From the NCBI GenBank assembly GCA_009761415.1, contig QUOL01000005.1:2046001-2110000 (forward strand): a DNA stretch of 64,000 bases. Direction: 5' to 3'. Source of the stretch: Sarcomyxa edulis. Its lineage: Eukaryota; Basidiomycota; Agaricomycetes; Agaricales; Mycenaceae. The notes below the pieces were generated by a model. It ran no database searches and was not told the DNA's origin. It saw nothing but the letters and a program-made list of their open reading frames with translations. A program made the translations under genes and the position numbers. Below are positions 12,191-21,645 of this stretch, in pieces. How positions within the stretch are numbered: the first letter of the stretch is position 1; each line of letters opens with the position of its first letter.

Positions 12191-14163
12191 CTAGTTTCTC
12201 CTACCCAGCACCTTGACAAGCGAGGCTTTAACGACCCCAATCGCTTTCTCGGTATCCTTCTTCGTCAATGCACTGCTGATAGCCAAACGAATACTCGGTC
12301 TAGCCTCAGTCAGTTCCTGACCTCTCAACCTCTTGGACCTAGTCAACAGCACACCCTGCTCTAATGCCTCTTCAACCACCTCTTGTAGCATCTTCTCCTC
12401 AGCGTCGATATCCCAAGTCGGTGCTTCCTTGGGCATTGGCGACGCAGGGTTTGAAAGTTTCACGGGAATGACCGACGCAGTCACAGGAGAAAGGCTGGTG
12501 GGCGAAACGGGACGAACGTAGATGTGGATGATGGGAGAAGCAGGATGAGAAGGAATTGTGATACAGTCTACACGGTCTAGAATAGATCGAGCAGCTCGAA
12601 TGTTTTCTTGCAGGGTGCTCAGGATGGACGGGGTCGATTGCAGAAGGTTGATTCCTTCTGAGGCACTGACTGCAAGCAAAGGTGGCATGGAGGCTGAGAA
12701 AACGAATGATGGTCCGTTGATGATCTATGGGAGTAGAATAAATTTGTGTCTGATACCGACAATGGCCTTACTTGAACGTACCTGATGGTCTATCACTGCT
12801 TGAGACCCAGCGCAGAACCCGCCACCAGCACAGAGACCATTTGCCAAGGAGCCTACCAATATGTCGATTTTCGAGCCCTATGAAAGGACATATATATAAG
12901 CACGTCGTAAGTGGAAACTCGTTCGAGTACACGGACAGGAACATTATACAACTCCGTCAAGCCACGACCTGTACGACCAACCGTGCCAAACGAAAGACTC
13001 TCATCAAGGATAAGACGGCATTTGTGTTTGTACTTTAGCTCGATCTGCAAAGGGTGCAATAAATCAGATCAGTGTATCCCACCATTGCGTGAACTCACAA
13101 GTTTCGGGAGATCAACCATAGCACCGTTCCTCTCGAAAATGCCTTCCGTGATAATAAACTTCCTTGTCAACGGCAGTTTCTTCTTCTTTCTGTCCTTTTC
13201 CACGCTCTCCAAGACTTGCTCCAGGCTCTTCAGATCGTTATGATCGTACCACCGTACAGTTGAACGAGAAATAAGTATGCCTTTCTGGATGGCAAAAGTC
13301 ACACCGCGGTCCGCGATAATGATATCCCCACGTTTACTGAATGCGGGAATGACAGAGGAGATGGTAGAGAACCCCTGCGAACAAAGAAGAGCAGCTTCCG
13401 TGCCCAAGAAGTCCGCGATGTCTCGTTCTAAAGTCAAATGAACATCTGGCAGCAGCAAGTCTCAGCTCATCACCGACTCTACATAGAGTATTTGAACACA
13501 CCGACAGTCCCAAGGAATCCAGGGGCACTACAGCTGCCTACCCCATATTTCCTCAGGGTCTCTATAGCACGCTGTTTGATATGCTCATTGCCAGCTAGAC
13601 CTGTAAAATTGAAACTCGAGAGGTTTGTAGCCAGTTTGCCAGTATTTAGAAGCTTTGGCTTGGGTCCAGTAGGTCCACAAATGACAGGGACCGATGCAAG
13701 GTCGATTTGTTCATGTGCAGACAAGGGTTTACCCAGTGGCTCCGGTGTCCATTCGTTGACGAGTTCGTCCACTTCCTAACGATGCAGAGTATATATCGTT
13801 ACTTGCATTACTGCCAAGATGTTCATACGTGCATACCTGCTCATTGAACTGGATGAAATGTTTCCCAGTGCGGTCCGCTCTCGTCCGACTCTGGAGGAGA
13901 GTTCGAATCGCGAAGATGATGAGGATAAGTTCTAGTAGAGAACGACCTGGGTCATTTTGGTGACTCGACTTGATGTATCGGGCGACGACTAATAGTGAGA
14001 CGGAAGTCGTGTCACGGTTACCGTACTACAACGACATAAACGAGTGAAGTTTACCTGTAGATCCCGGAAGTTTGTAAAACCCGGCTTCGAACACGGTTAA
14101 AGAATGAGAAAGGAAGTCGAAGAGAGGTTCCAGCGTCGAAGACGCATCCTCTATCGAGTTCAT
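12191..14163 (-). CDS. LCB1: Serine palmitoyltransferase subunit 1, copy B
   Basis: This is a second complete LCB1 gene head-to-tail with copy A, with 169 bases between the start of A and the stop of B. It has the same exon pattern and N-terminus ([20 protein letters not shown]). Over the last 165 residues my hand alignment gives about 32 differences, so about 80 % identity. This copy keeps the canonical DESLSFG but has changed the otherwise highly conserved CGPRGFYG region to CSAPGFLG. Each copy therefore departs from the family consensus at a different motif. No stop or frameshift was found; splice sites join in frame, for example GFLGTV to DVHLTLERD across the intron near 13450-13510. The product should form the Lcb1-Lcb2 complex. 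Whether both copies do so equally is unknown. Confidence 0.9.
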
Positions 14164-14368
14164 ATTTTCCGTTTTGCCTGGTAGGATGGAAGAGAAGGCC
14201 GGTGAGAAAGTTAGAAGGATGAGTTTGATTCAGCCGCCCCAAGTAAACTTTACTCGGCTTAGTTCTCGGCAACGATCCAGAAGGACGTTCGACTTCCTTG
14301 GTTGAACGTTCTCAAGCCAGGACATCCAAGGTAAGGGGAAAGTATTCCCACAGGAGGGTAGCCTAGCT
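14164..14368. promoter_or_regulatory. Divergent promoter, LCB1 copy B and Ser/Pro-rich gene
   Basis: A 205-base spacer between two divergent start codons. No clear TATA box. The promoter role is inferred from gene order only. Confidence 0.45.
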
Positions 14369-16807
14369 ATGGCACACCCGAGCTCTCCATCGCATCGTTC
14401 ATCGACATCCCAGGGCTCGAACACCCTGGTACCACCGGAATCGCAGCGAAGAATGACATCTCCAGCTTCTTCATCATCTCTCAGTCTGGTACGTGTATTG
14501 ACTTCCATGTATGCGGAACAACATGTTCTTATCCTGTTTCGCGTCTTTCTTCGGTAGCCGGAGTCAATTCACAGACCACAATCTGGTCGCCCGCCTTCAC
14601 CTCTACGAAATGGCTTCGTTCCTGATACATCTACTGGGATACTGGGCGACGACGACGACGACGACGACGGAGACGAAGACGAAGATGGACCATGGGGCAG
14701 ACGTTCTGCTTCGCCTGCTTCATCAGTGTCGCAACTAGCTGCCAGTTTCGCACACCGTGTCGGAACACTGGTTAGCAACATATCATCCCCACGATCACCA
14801 GGGACTATGCCCACCGACGCCGAGATCGAGGCGGATGCTCAGCGAGAGCGTGATCGCAGTAGGAGGGAGGCTGAGAGGATTCTAACAGCCGAGGCCGAAG
14901 AACGGAGGATGGTCGAGGAACGAGTGCTTGCGATGATCGATAGCACTCGCGGATCTCCGAAATCACTTCCATATCCTTCACGCTCTCAGACGCTGCCAAA
15001 CCCTCCATCTCCATCTCCATCCTCCCACAAGGACAAGGATGGTGCACCGAGCTGGTGGATTGCTGCCAAGAACAGGTTGACCCCGACTAAAGATAAAGAA
15101 CCGCTAACGCCTGCACAACAAGTCATTCAAGACGCGAAATTACGAGAGAAAGACAAAAGGAATTCAAAGGGCAAAGAAAAGGAAACCGAATGGCCGGTGA
15201 ACCCACAAGGAAAATATACCGATCCCGCGTTTCTTAATCTCAATATACCATCTACGCCCCCTTCAAGACGCGCCGGAGCTACGACCCCTTCGCCTACACC
15301 TTCTCGTCCAAGTTTGTCCAATATGCCCCCCAATCTCTCGCCGTCCCCTATGCGTATGTCGGCTGATGGTAAGGCTTCACCCTCGCCTTCCCGAGAACCA
15401 CCCCCAATGTACGCCCAGTTCAACGCGCAGGGAACCTTGGACGTCCCAGGAACGCTCCTCACGATAGCCAAACGGTTTGAGAAGCTCGAGAAATGGACCG
15501 TAGGTCACGTTCGTGCTCTAGAAGAGAGAATGAGTGATGTTGAAAGATGGTTAGTCGACAAGGAGAAGGAAAAGGAAGAGAAATCAATCCATGAGGGAGA
15601 ACCTCCACACTCTAACACATCTTCGCATCCTTCGAAGGAGCTGGACGAAATGAAAGAGCACGTCGAGGAGCTCCAAGGACGCGTTGGCGCTTTAGGTCGC
15701 GAAATGGCCAAGTTGGCTGCTGCTGCTGCCGCTCCCTCTTCTGGAGCCCGGGTTTCCCGACCACTCCCTCAAATATCCCCTCAAACTTCTCCCAATGCGA
15801 CATCCATCGGGGTTCCTACCAACACTGTATTATCTTCCAACCCAATCGTCACTACGCCACATACCCGAATCGCCTCTTCGACGGCTTTCGAATCCACAAG
15901 TCCTCCAATGACTTCAGCGAAATCATCTGGTCGTACGCGTCTTCCCTATCCGACAGGTGACTATGCAACACCCCCCGACAGCTCCATACTCGCGCAAGGA
16001 GCGTTCTCACCTACAAATTCACCACCGTCTTCTATCACTCCCGCTACGCGTGCTCGGCCAGTATCCATCTCAGGTCTGCCAAGCTTCTCTCAGACGCAGT
16101 CGAACACATCAGGCCTTCCTATCACGACTTCTCCTACCGCCAGAGTAGTCAGCCCATCGTCTAACCTCCCACCACCTAAATCCACAACTTCGAGGAACAC
16201 CAGTGTCAGCCCAACCCCACGAAAACGATATACGGTCGCTCTAGGCGCCCCACTCAACGACCCTTCTGAACGGTCAGACTATCAACCCTCAGATAATTCA
16301 GTGTTCTCCTCCAGACCCCAATCCTCCATGGGAACTGCCTTTTTCTCGAGCTCACCTGTAGGCAATGAAGATGAAGACGAGTCCGCAACGACGAAAGAGG
16401 ATGAATTCGATGACGAAACTATCGGGAAATCTTCTGCCGCTAGGCTAGCAGCCGCCAAATCCAGTACTGGCGGGAACAGTTATCTAGCCCCTTCACCAAG
16501 TCCTTCAAACTCGAGTTCAAATCCTCGAATCCGAGCACAATCTATCTACGGTCTATCATCCTTACAACCTCCACCCTCGCCGATCACACCGTTACGACCT
16601 CGTGTACGCTCGCGTTCTACTGATAGATTCGGGCTTGGGATTAGTGTGGACAACACTGGTGGAAGTAAATTTGTGGATCCGCTTGTGTTGAGGAAACAGG
16701 AGCAAGGATCTACTGGGACGAAACTCGCCATGCCGAAACCGGTTGGTAAGATACCTATTGGTCAGTTGGTGGCTTTTTTCGATGGGGAGAAGAAGGATCA
16801 TAACTGA
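14369..16807 (+). CDS. Large Ser/Pro-rich coiled-coil protein, function unknown
   Basis: The two-exon model is 14369-14488 and 14558-16807, with a 69-base intron (GTACGT..GGTAG) that keeps the frame, giving about 789 residues. The protein is mostly disordered Ser/Pro/Thr sequence. It carries an acidic run from a (GAC)7 tract at about 14648-14668 and an amphipathic helix in the first third (EAERILTAEAEERRMVEERV). A longer coiled coil sits mid-protein (VRALEERMSDVERWLVDKEK, then LDEMKEHVEELQGRVGALGR). Many SP sites suggest phosphorylation. The conserved-looking C-terminus ends KPVGKIPIGQLVAFFDGEKK. I do not recognise the family; polarity or cytoskeletal scaffolds have this architecture, but that is only an analogy. 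Confidence 0.75.
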
Positions 16808-18399
16808 TAGTGAACGCGGACGTGAATGTTTGGGCTGATGCAACTTCTGATTTTCTTGTTCCTGTGTTTTCGGTTTCGTTACTTTTTTTTGCTTTCGTGG
16901 TCCGATTTTCCTCTTCGTACGCTATCCATATCATATTATTCATACCCCAACAATATAGTATATTGTATGCTGCGATTTTTTACCAATGAATTTTACGATG
17001 AATCACGATATACGACGCGCCTTTGCTAGATGATGTAGCATCTGGTGAGGCGTGTCTGTACGACCAATAGGACCTCGCGAGCACTGCAATCGCCGATGGC
17101 ATACACCAATTGAGTTGAGGGTCTCAAAAATGAACGTTGACTCGGGGGTTGGAGAGTGTAGTGATTGTCTGAGCGGCATAACAGCCGCTTTGAAAAAAAA
17201 GATCGAGGAGACGAAAGACATCATCAGTATCCAGTATCCAGATGGATCGCGAATTTGTTGCGAAGATCTTCAATGTCGTGATAAGCGATCACAGATTGAC
17301 AAAGTGCTGGAAAAGAAAGACATGCATCGCCCGTGGAAAGCAGTATGCTCATCTATGGCATTCGCGGTAGATTTCTCAGCAAGGACTGCAGCGGAGCAGT
17401 TTGTGAAGTTTGACAATCGGTTGGTCCATTTTACCAGCGAGGGACGAGGAAGTAGACAGAGTGATTGACGGGATTTCAAAGGTCAGCCGACGGATTCCAT
17501 GAGCCTAGTCCGTGTCCCAGCGTCCCTAAGAACAGCATATGGTCCCCGTTAAACATGATGACAACACCCGTATCATCCTTGCGACTGAACACGGAGGATC
17601 GATGCTGTCCGATGGCCTATTTCGTCTGCGGGTGCCGATAAAGAACCAAGGCTCCTCGATGGCTTCGTTTACACAACGAATTGACCTAAGATTGAGAATT
17701 ATCTACCGTCCGATATCTATGAGTCCCGACAGACTATTAGCGATGGAGACTAACATTTGCTTATTGCACAGTGACTCACAAGAAGGCCAGATGAATTATT
17801 TGTGAGCTTTTGCAATTGCAACAAAGAACTTGCGCATAGAACCGGTGTCTGAATGAATCATGACAATATACCTAAGGATGTTAAGGGTCTCGCGTCCCTG
17901 GTGAAAAATATCGCTATGTGCGATGCCTGGGGCATTCACTGAGACGATGCGGACTGCATTTGGTCGGAGAACTAGCCAGCTGGTAAGAAATCACGTCCGC
18001 GAGGTCGACTACAAGATCGTTTTCTGAAACCGCAAGAAGAGCGTGGCCTAGTTCCTGGGATATGCTAGAGTAACATTCAGAGTGACCTCCTGCGGTAGAC
18101 GCGTGCCGTCAATCTTGGTAAGATGTTACATGAGAGGCGGTTGAGCATAGCACTCGCTGGGAGACCATCGTACTTTGTAACTCATGGATCTAGACATACT
18201 CGTCAGAGGTAAAGTGGATTTATATGATCTTGCCTACATCCGCAGGGCTTTGGGGGTGTTTCTGGCATAAACGGAGCAAGTTTATGCCATGATGGACGAG
18301 GTGATTGTGGCAGTTGGTGCGAAAAGGGGGCCGACACCGCCACTGAAGCACATCCCTGGACCATCTCCCACCTACTAGTACCAGTCGGTTATATCTGCT
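16808..18399. other. Gene-poor interval
   Basis: The first 150 bases are T-rich and look like the 3' UTR of the Ser/Pro-rich gene. Further in, plus-strand frames at about 17130-17468 and 17539-17805 are open but have no recognisable domain and no convincing splice chain to each other. They could be a decayed gene. The last part should hold the ISD11 promoter. Confidence 0.4.
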
Positions 18400-18757
18400 A
18401 TGTCGACCCCACCCAGCCGTCGCTCTATCCTGAGTCTCTACTCGGCCATGCTACGCACTTCGCGCTCATTCAGCTCGTATAATTTCCGAACATACTTTGT
18501 TCGAAGAACCAAAGAGACATTCAGAACGATTCAGGTATGTAGCATCTCTGTCCTTGCTTCCTTTCCGCAGGACTGGACTCACTGTCATGTACGACTCATA
18601 GGCTGAATCAGACCCTACCAAAATTCGGTCCATATACACTGACGCCGTACAAGAACTTACGGTGCTACGGCGTAGTTCGATTGTGAATCAGCTCTATGGG
18701 CAGGGCAGGTTGGCTGTGGAAATACAGAAAGATGCCAGGATCAGGGGGGACAACTAG
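18400..18757 (+). CDS. ISD11: ISD11, LYR-family Fe-S assembly factor
   Basis: Isd11 (LYRM4) binds and stabilises the cysteine desulfurase Nfs1 in the mitochondrial matrix and recruits acyl-carrier protein, so it is needed for Fe-S cluster synthesis. Exons 18400-18534 and 18602-18757 give 96 residues, the usual size. Family motifs are [37 protein letters not shown], and in exon 2 [20 protein letters not shown]. The eponymous LYR tripeptide reads LYS here; yeast Isd11 also lacks the Arg (LYK), so this is tolerated. No separate presequence is evident. Confidence 0.92.
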
Positions 18758-18984
18758 ACCGCTCTCCATCGAACCGTCTCACATCAGGGCTCGAGGAAGG
18801 CCCAGGAGAGGGGCTATAGAATGCTCAGTGCTCAGCGCTCAGCAGGGAGCTTTCCACTGGCAGACGACTTGCACCGGTCCTAGCACTATACTTGTATGTC
18901 AAATATCCATCTTACTCCCCAGCTATGTCTCGTGTCCTTCCTATAAATAATGAACTATGAGTGGAGATGATCATATCATTCAAG

Positions 18985-19611
18985 TTACGACTTCTTGTCT
19001 GAATCGACGGGTGTACTTGACTCGGGTGTAGAATCTTTAGACTTGTTACCTCCCCATCCCCACCAACTCGTTCTAATCTGACTGACCGCCGGCGATGTAG
19101 GAGGAGTAGCAGTAGCAGGGACAGAAACTTCCTTCGCACTGACTGTCTTGGCCTCCCGAACATTTTTGCCTGGGTTCTCCAGGTTATATGTCTCCTCTGC
19201 CTCTTTTATCCGTTCCTCGAACGCCGCTCTCTCCTTCCCAACTTTCTCATCCCTTGCCCTCAACTCATTCTCCAACTGTGTTTCTTTCGAATCCTTCGAG
19301 CCGAGACTATACGTTCCAGCGACAATAGCGATGATCGTCACTCCTTGCGCGATGACTCGGACGCGAAGCCAGTTGTTGAAAGATCTTGACTCTCCACGAC
19401 GCATTTTCACCATGGCAGTGATCAGTGCTCCAGTAGTTAGAAGAGCGCCTATGAGATACGAAAGTCAGGTAGACTAGAAAAGAATCAAACGCTGCTATCT
19501 GCGAAACCTACCTATAGGAACAAATGGGTTCTCTCTGAATCTCCGGGCAGCCTTTTCGCCATAGGTCTCCCCAGTGTTGATGAGCTCGGGTTTTGGAAGT
19601 ATCTTGTTCAT
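18985..19611 (-). CDS. RCF1: Respiratory supercomplex factor 1, HIG1 domain
   Basis: Rcf1 is an inner-membrane protein that helps assemble cytochrome c oxidase and the III-IV supercomplex. Exons 19512-19611 and 18985-19448 give 187 residues. The HIG1 domain covers about residues 17-80: GEKAARRFRENPFVPIGALL (first membrane helix begins here), then RRGESRSFNNWLRVRVIAQG, which carries the QRRQ-type (Q/I)x3(R/H)xRx3Q signature in slightly changed form, then TIIAIVAGTYSLG (second helix). A charged coiled coil (ELRARDEKVGKERAAFEERI) and a Ser/Pro tail follow, as in other fungal Rcf1 proteins. The start at 19611 is the first ATG before the HIG1 domain. Confidence 0.9.
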
Positions 19612-20074
19612 TTCGAAGATCGCCGTGGACGCGGACGAGGAAGGGGATTAGGCGATTCAAGGGACTTGGTAGTCGAGGACGAAGTGGAAGCAATTCAAAC
19701 TCAAGTTGTCCCGATCTCCCTCAGTTTAGCCGAGCAAAGTTCCCTCCACAGCAGCTGGCAATAGAATCTCGTACATAAGCAAGCTCGGATTTGCTGTCAG
19801 AATAACGCGTCGGATATATGATAGATCTACGATACATCCGTGTCTGATACCTCCCCTGAGTCGACTCGGAAACCAAGAAACAAATGATGCCCGATATCCT
19901 GGTACCCAGATAGATAGATAGTACCGTACCATACCTCATCTATATGTCCGCACCTGCGTCGATCAAGCGATTGAACGAGCGAAGAAGTCCGGAGGAAGGA
20001 ACGTGGGGAGGTAAGCCCATCCTGAAGTATGCCCGGGGACGAACCATCCAAGCTTCCATGCATACCAGACCGAT

Positions 20075-20605
20075 CTATCCTCCATGTAACGTCGAGATGA
20101 AAACAACTTCATCGCCGTCCTTTAGCACGTAGTCTCCTTCTCCTTCTAGCTCCCAATCCGTGTCGTTTATGAGAACAAGGATCCCGGGTCGTCTGAGGTG
20201 CATGTCAGAATACAAAACAGCGATATGTTCAAGGTTGAGAACAGAAGGGAGGGAACAAGATATCGACTAGGAATGCTCGAGGTTTGGAACAACACGAAGA
20301 TATGCAAGAACGAGTTGAGAGAACGAAGAAGGAACGGTCACTCACACAGTCCCATTCTCCATAAACAGTTCTACCCTCTCTTTCAACAGGTGATCCCGCA
20401 GATGATGGATCAAGTATTTGACATCGGCTGGTTTCAAATCCGTAGCAGGTGTATGCACTGCGATGGTAGTGGAGTTATCCTTCGGTACGAGAGCCGGTAT
20501 AGTCAATTTATGAGAGCGTTGGTTGGAGAATAGTAGCTCCAGTCCACCGCTGAACTCTATTTTGAGGGCTACAGGTGCTGAAGAGGTCGTATTATCAAGA
20601 GACAT
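20075..20605 (-). CDS. URM1: Ubiquitin-related modifier 1
   Basis: Urm1 is both a protein modifier and the sulfur carrier for wobble-uridine thiolation in tRNA, activated by Uba4. Exons 20346-20605 and 20075-20192 join in phase (..NGTV|RPGILVL..) to give 125 residues. Motifs are [60 protein letters not shown], and the C-terminal STLHGG whose di-glycine is thiocarboxylated. An internal insertion (about [20 protein letters not shown]) makes it longer than the ~100-residue yeast protein. The ATG at 20605 (MSLDNTTSS) was chosen; an upstream non-ATG extension is unlikely. Confidence 0.95.
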
Positions 20606-20777
20606 GGAATGAGTTACGGTGCAGGCCCCAGGGGGCAAGTACAGGCTGAAAAGGACAAAAGGCTGAATCTATAATTAGTCCGATTAGGTAAGTACAAGCC
20701 CAATTAGGCAGAAAAATCGATTTTTTGAAGAAATAGCGGCAATGGGCTCAATTACTATGGATTCTGGCCATGTACAA

Positions 20778-20890
20778 GGGCATATGGTGTAGCTGGTTAT
20801 CACGCCCGCTTAGCAATTCAATATTTCAGTCTTAGAATTGGATCATGAAGTCGATGCGGGCGGTCTCCGGTTCGAGTCCGGATTTGTCCA
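20778..20890 (+). tRNA. tRNA-Ala (anticodon AGC), intron-containing
   Basis: The two halves, 20778-20815 and 20855-20890, fold into a normal cloverleaf of 74 bases. The acceptor is GGGCATA with TTTGTCC plus discriminator A, and the D arm starts GTGT. The anticodon stem is CCCGC/GCGGG and the T arm is TCCGG-TTCGAGT-CCGGA. The loop TTAGCA gives AGC at 20812-20814. The third acceptor pair is G.U, the classic alanine identity element, which supports the call. A 39-base intron sits one base 3' of the anticodon, the standard nuclear position. Acceptor position 6-67 is a T-T mismatch. The CCA tail is not encoded. Confidence 0.92.
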
Positions 20891-20891
20891 C

Positions 20892-20897
20892 TTTTTT
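20892..20897 (+). terminator. RNA polymerase III terminator
   Basis: A run of six T residues starts two bases after the tRNA-Ala gene, the usual Pol III stop signal. Confidence 0.85.
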
Positions 20898-21645
20898 GTG
20901 TTTTGATATATTTTCTGATAACCTAGTAAATTTCTTTGACCTATTTCCGTGCGTTTGGCCTCTTAGCCTTAAATTTCCCGTTTTTCTTGAGCTTCAAAAG
21001 ACCACTCTTATCGGTGGGCTAAAAATAGGTTTCACTATATAGCCTTTTATGAAGCCCGCTCTCGATATCGAAATATTCGGAGCAGACAGTCCCACGGATG
21101 TTCAATTCATCTAACTATCCATCCCTTGAAGTGAAGGAATCCGCGCACGCTGTCGAGAGTTACAAGCAGAATGGATATATGCCACATGGGCCACGTGGCC
21201 ACGTGGCAAGAATGCCAGCCTTCGAATCGTCCACTTCACAACCGATCCTCTCGACTATGGATACTTAGGACAAGCAGCCGACAGCGTGAGTTCCACGGAG
21301 GAATAGCCTCGAACTTAGCACCGAGTTGATGGCAATGGAGAACGAACTATGCATATGCACTTTTTCTGGATATAAATGAAGCACAGAAATAACAAAACAG
21401 ACATGCGCTGATCGGACATTGGTATGAGAGGGGAGGGGTATTTCCGAGTAAGTGAGTAAACGAAGGATTCTAAGAGCCAGTACCTATATACAGAGTGAAA
21501 GCAGTTAAACCAACAGAAAGATATGTGAGCGTTGAGAACGAAAGAGAGAGTGCATGTACGTGAAAGCGAAGGAGTGGATTTACAGAAGCAGAGAAAGGAG
21601 TGAGGGGAACGTGAATAAATGAAAGAAACGAGACCATACCAGCCT
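20898..21645. other. Intergenic with CACGTG palindrome
   Basis: Between the tRNA and the 3' end of the transcription-factor gene I see no gene. The notable element is an 18-base perfect palindrome at 21190-21207 holding two CACGTG cores. The right part is A/G-rich and may be the 3' UTR of the zinc-cluster gene. Confidence 0.45.
21190..21207. promoter_or_regulatory. Double E-box palindrome
   Basis: The sequence GCCACGTGGCCACGTGGC equals its own reverse complement and contains two CACGTG E-box cores nine bases apart. A related CCACATGG half lies directly upstream at 21182-21189. CACGTG is the site of bHLH factors such as Cbf1 or Pho4 in fungi. The nearest promoter is not obvious, so function is open. 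Confidence 0.4.

Noticed and set aside
16950..17805. A hydrolase-like gene on the plus strand (for example IILATEHGGS)
   Set aside because: The resemblance is short, the two open pieces do not splice together convincingly, and no catalytic motif follows.
18400..18534. ISD11 as non-functional because LYR reads LYS
   Set aside because: Yeast Isd11 also lacks the Arg (LYK), and the rest of the helix and the C-terminal motifs are intact.
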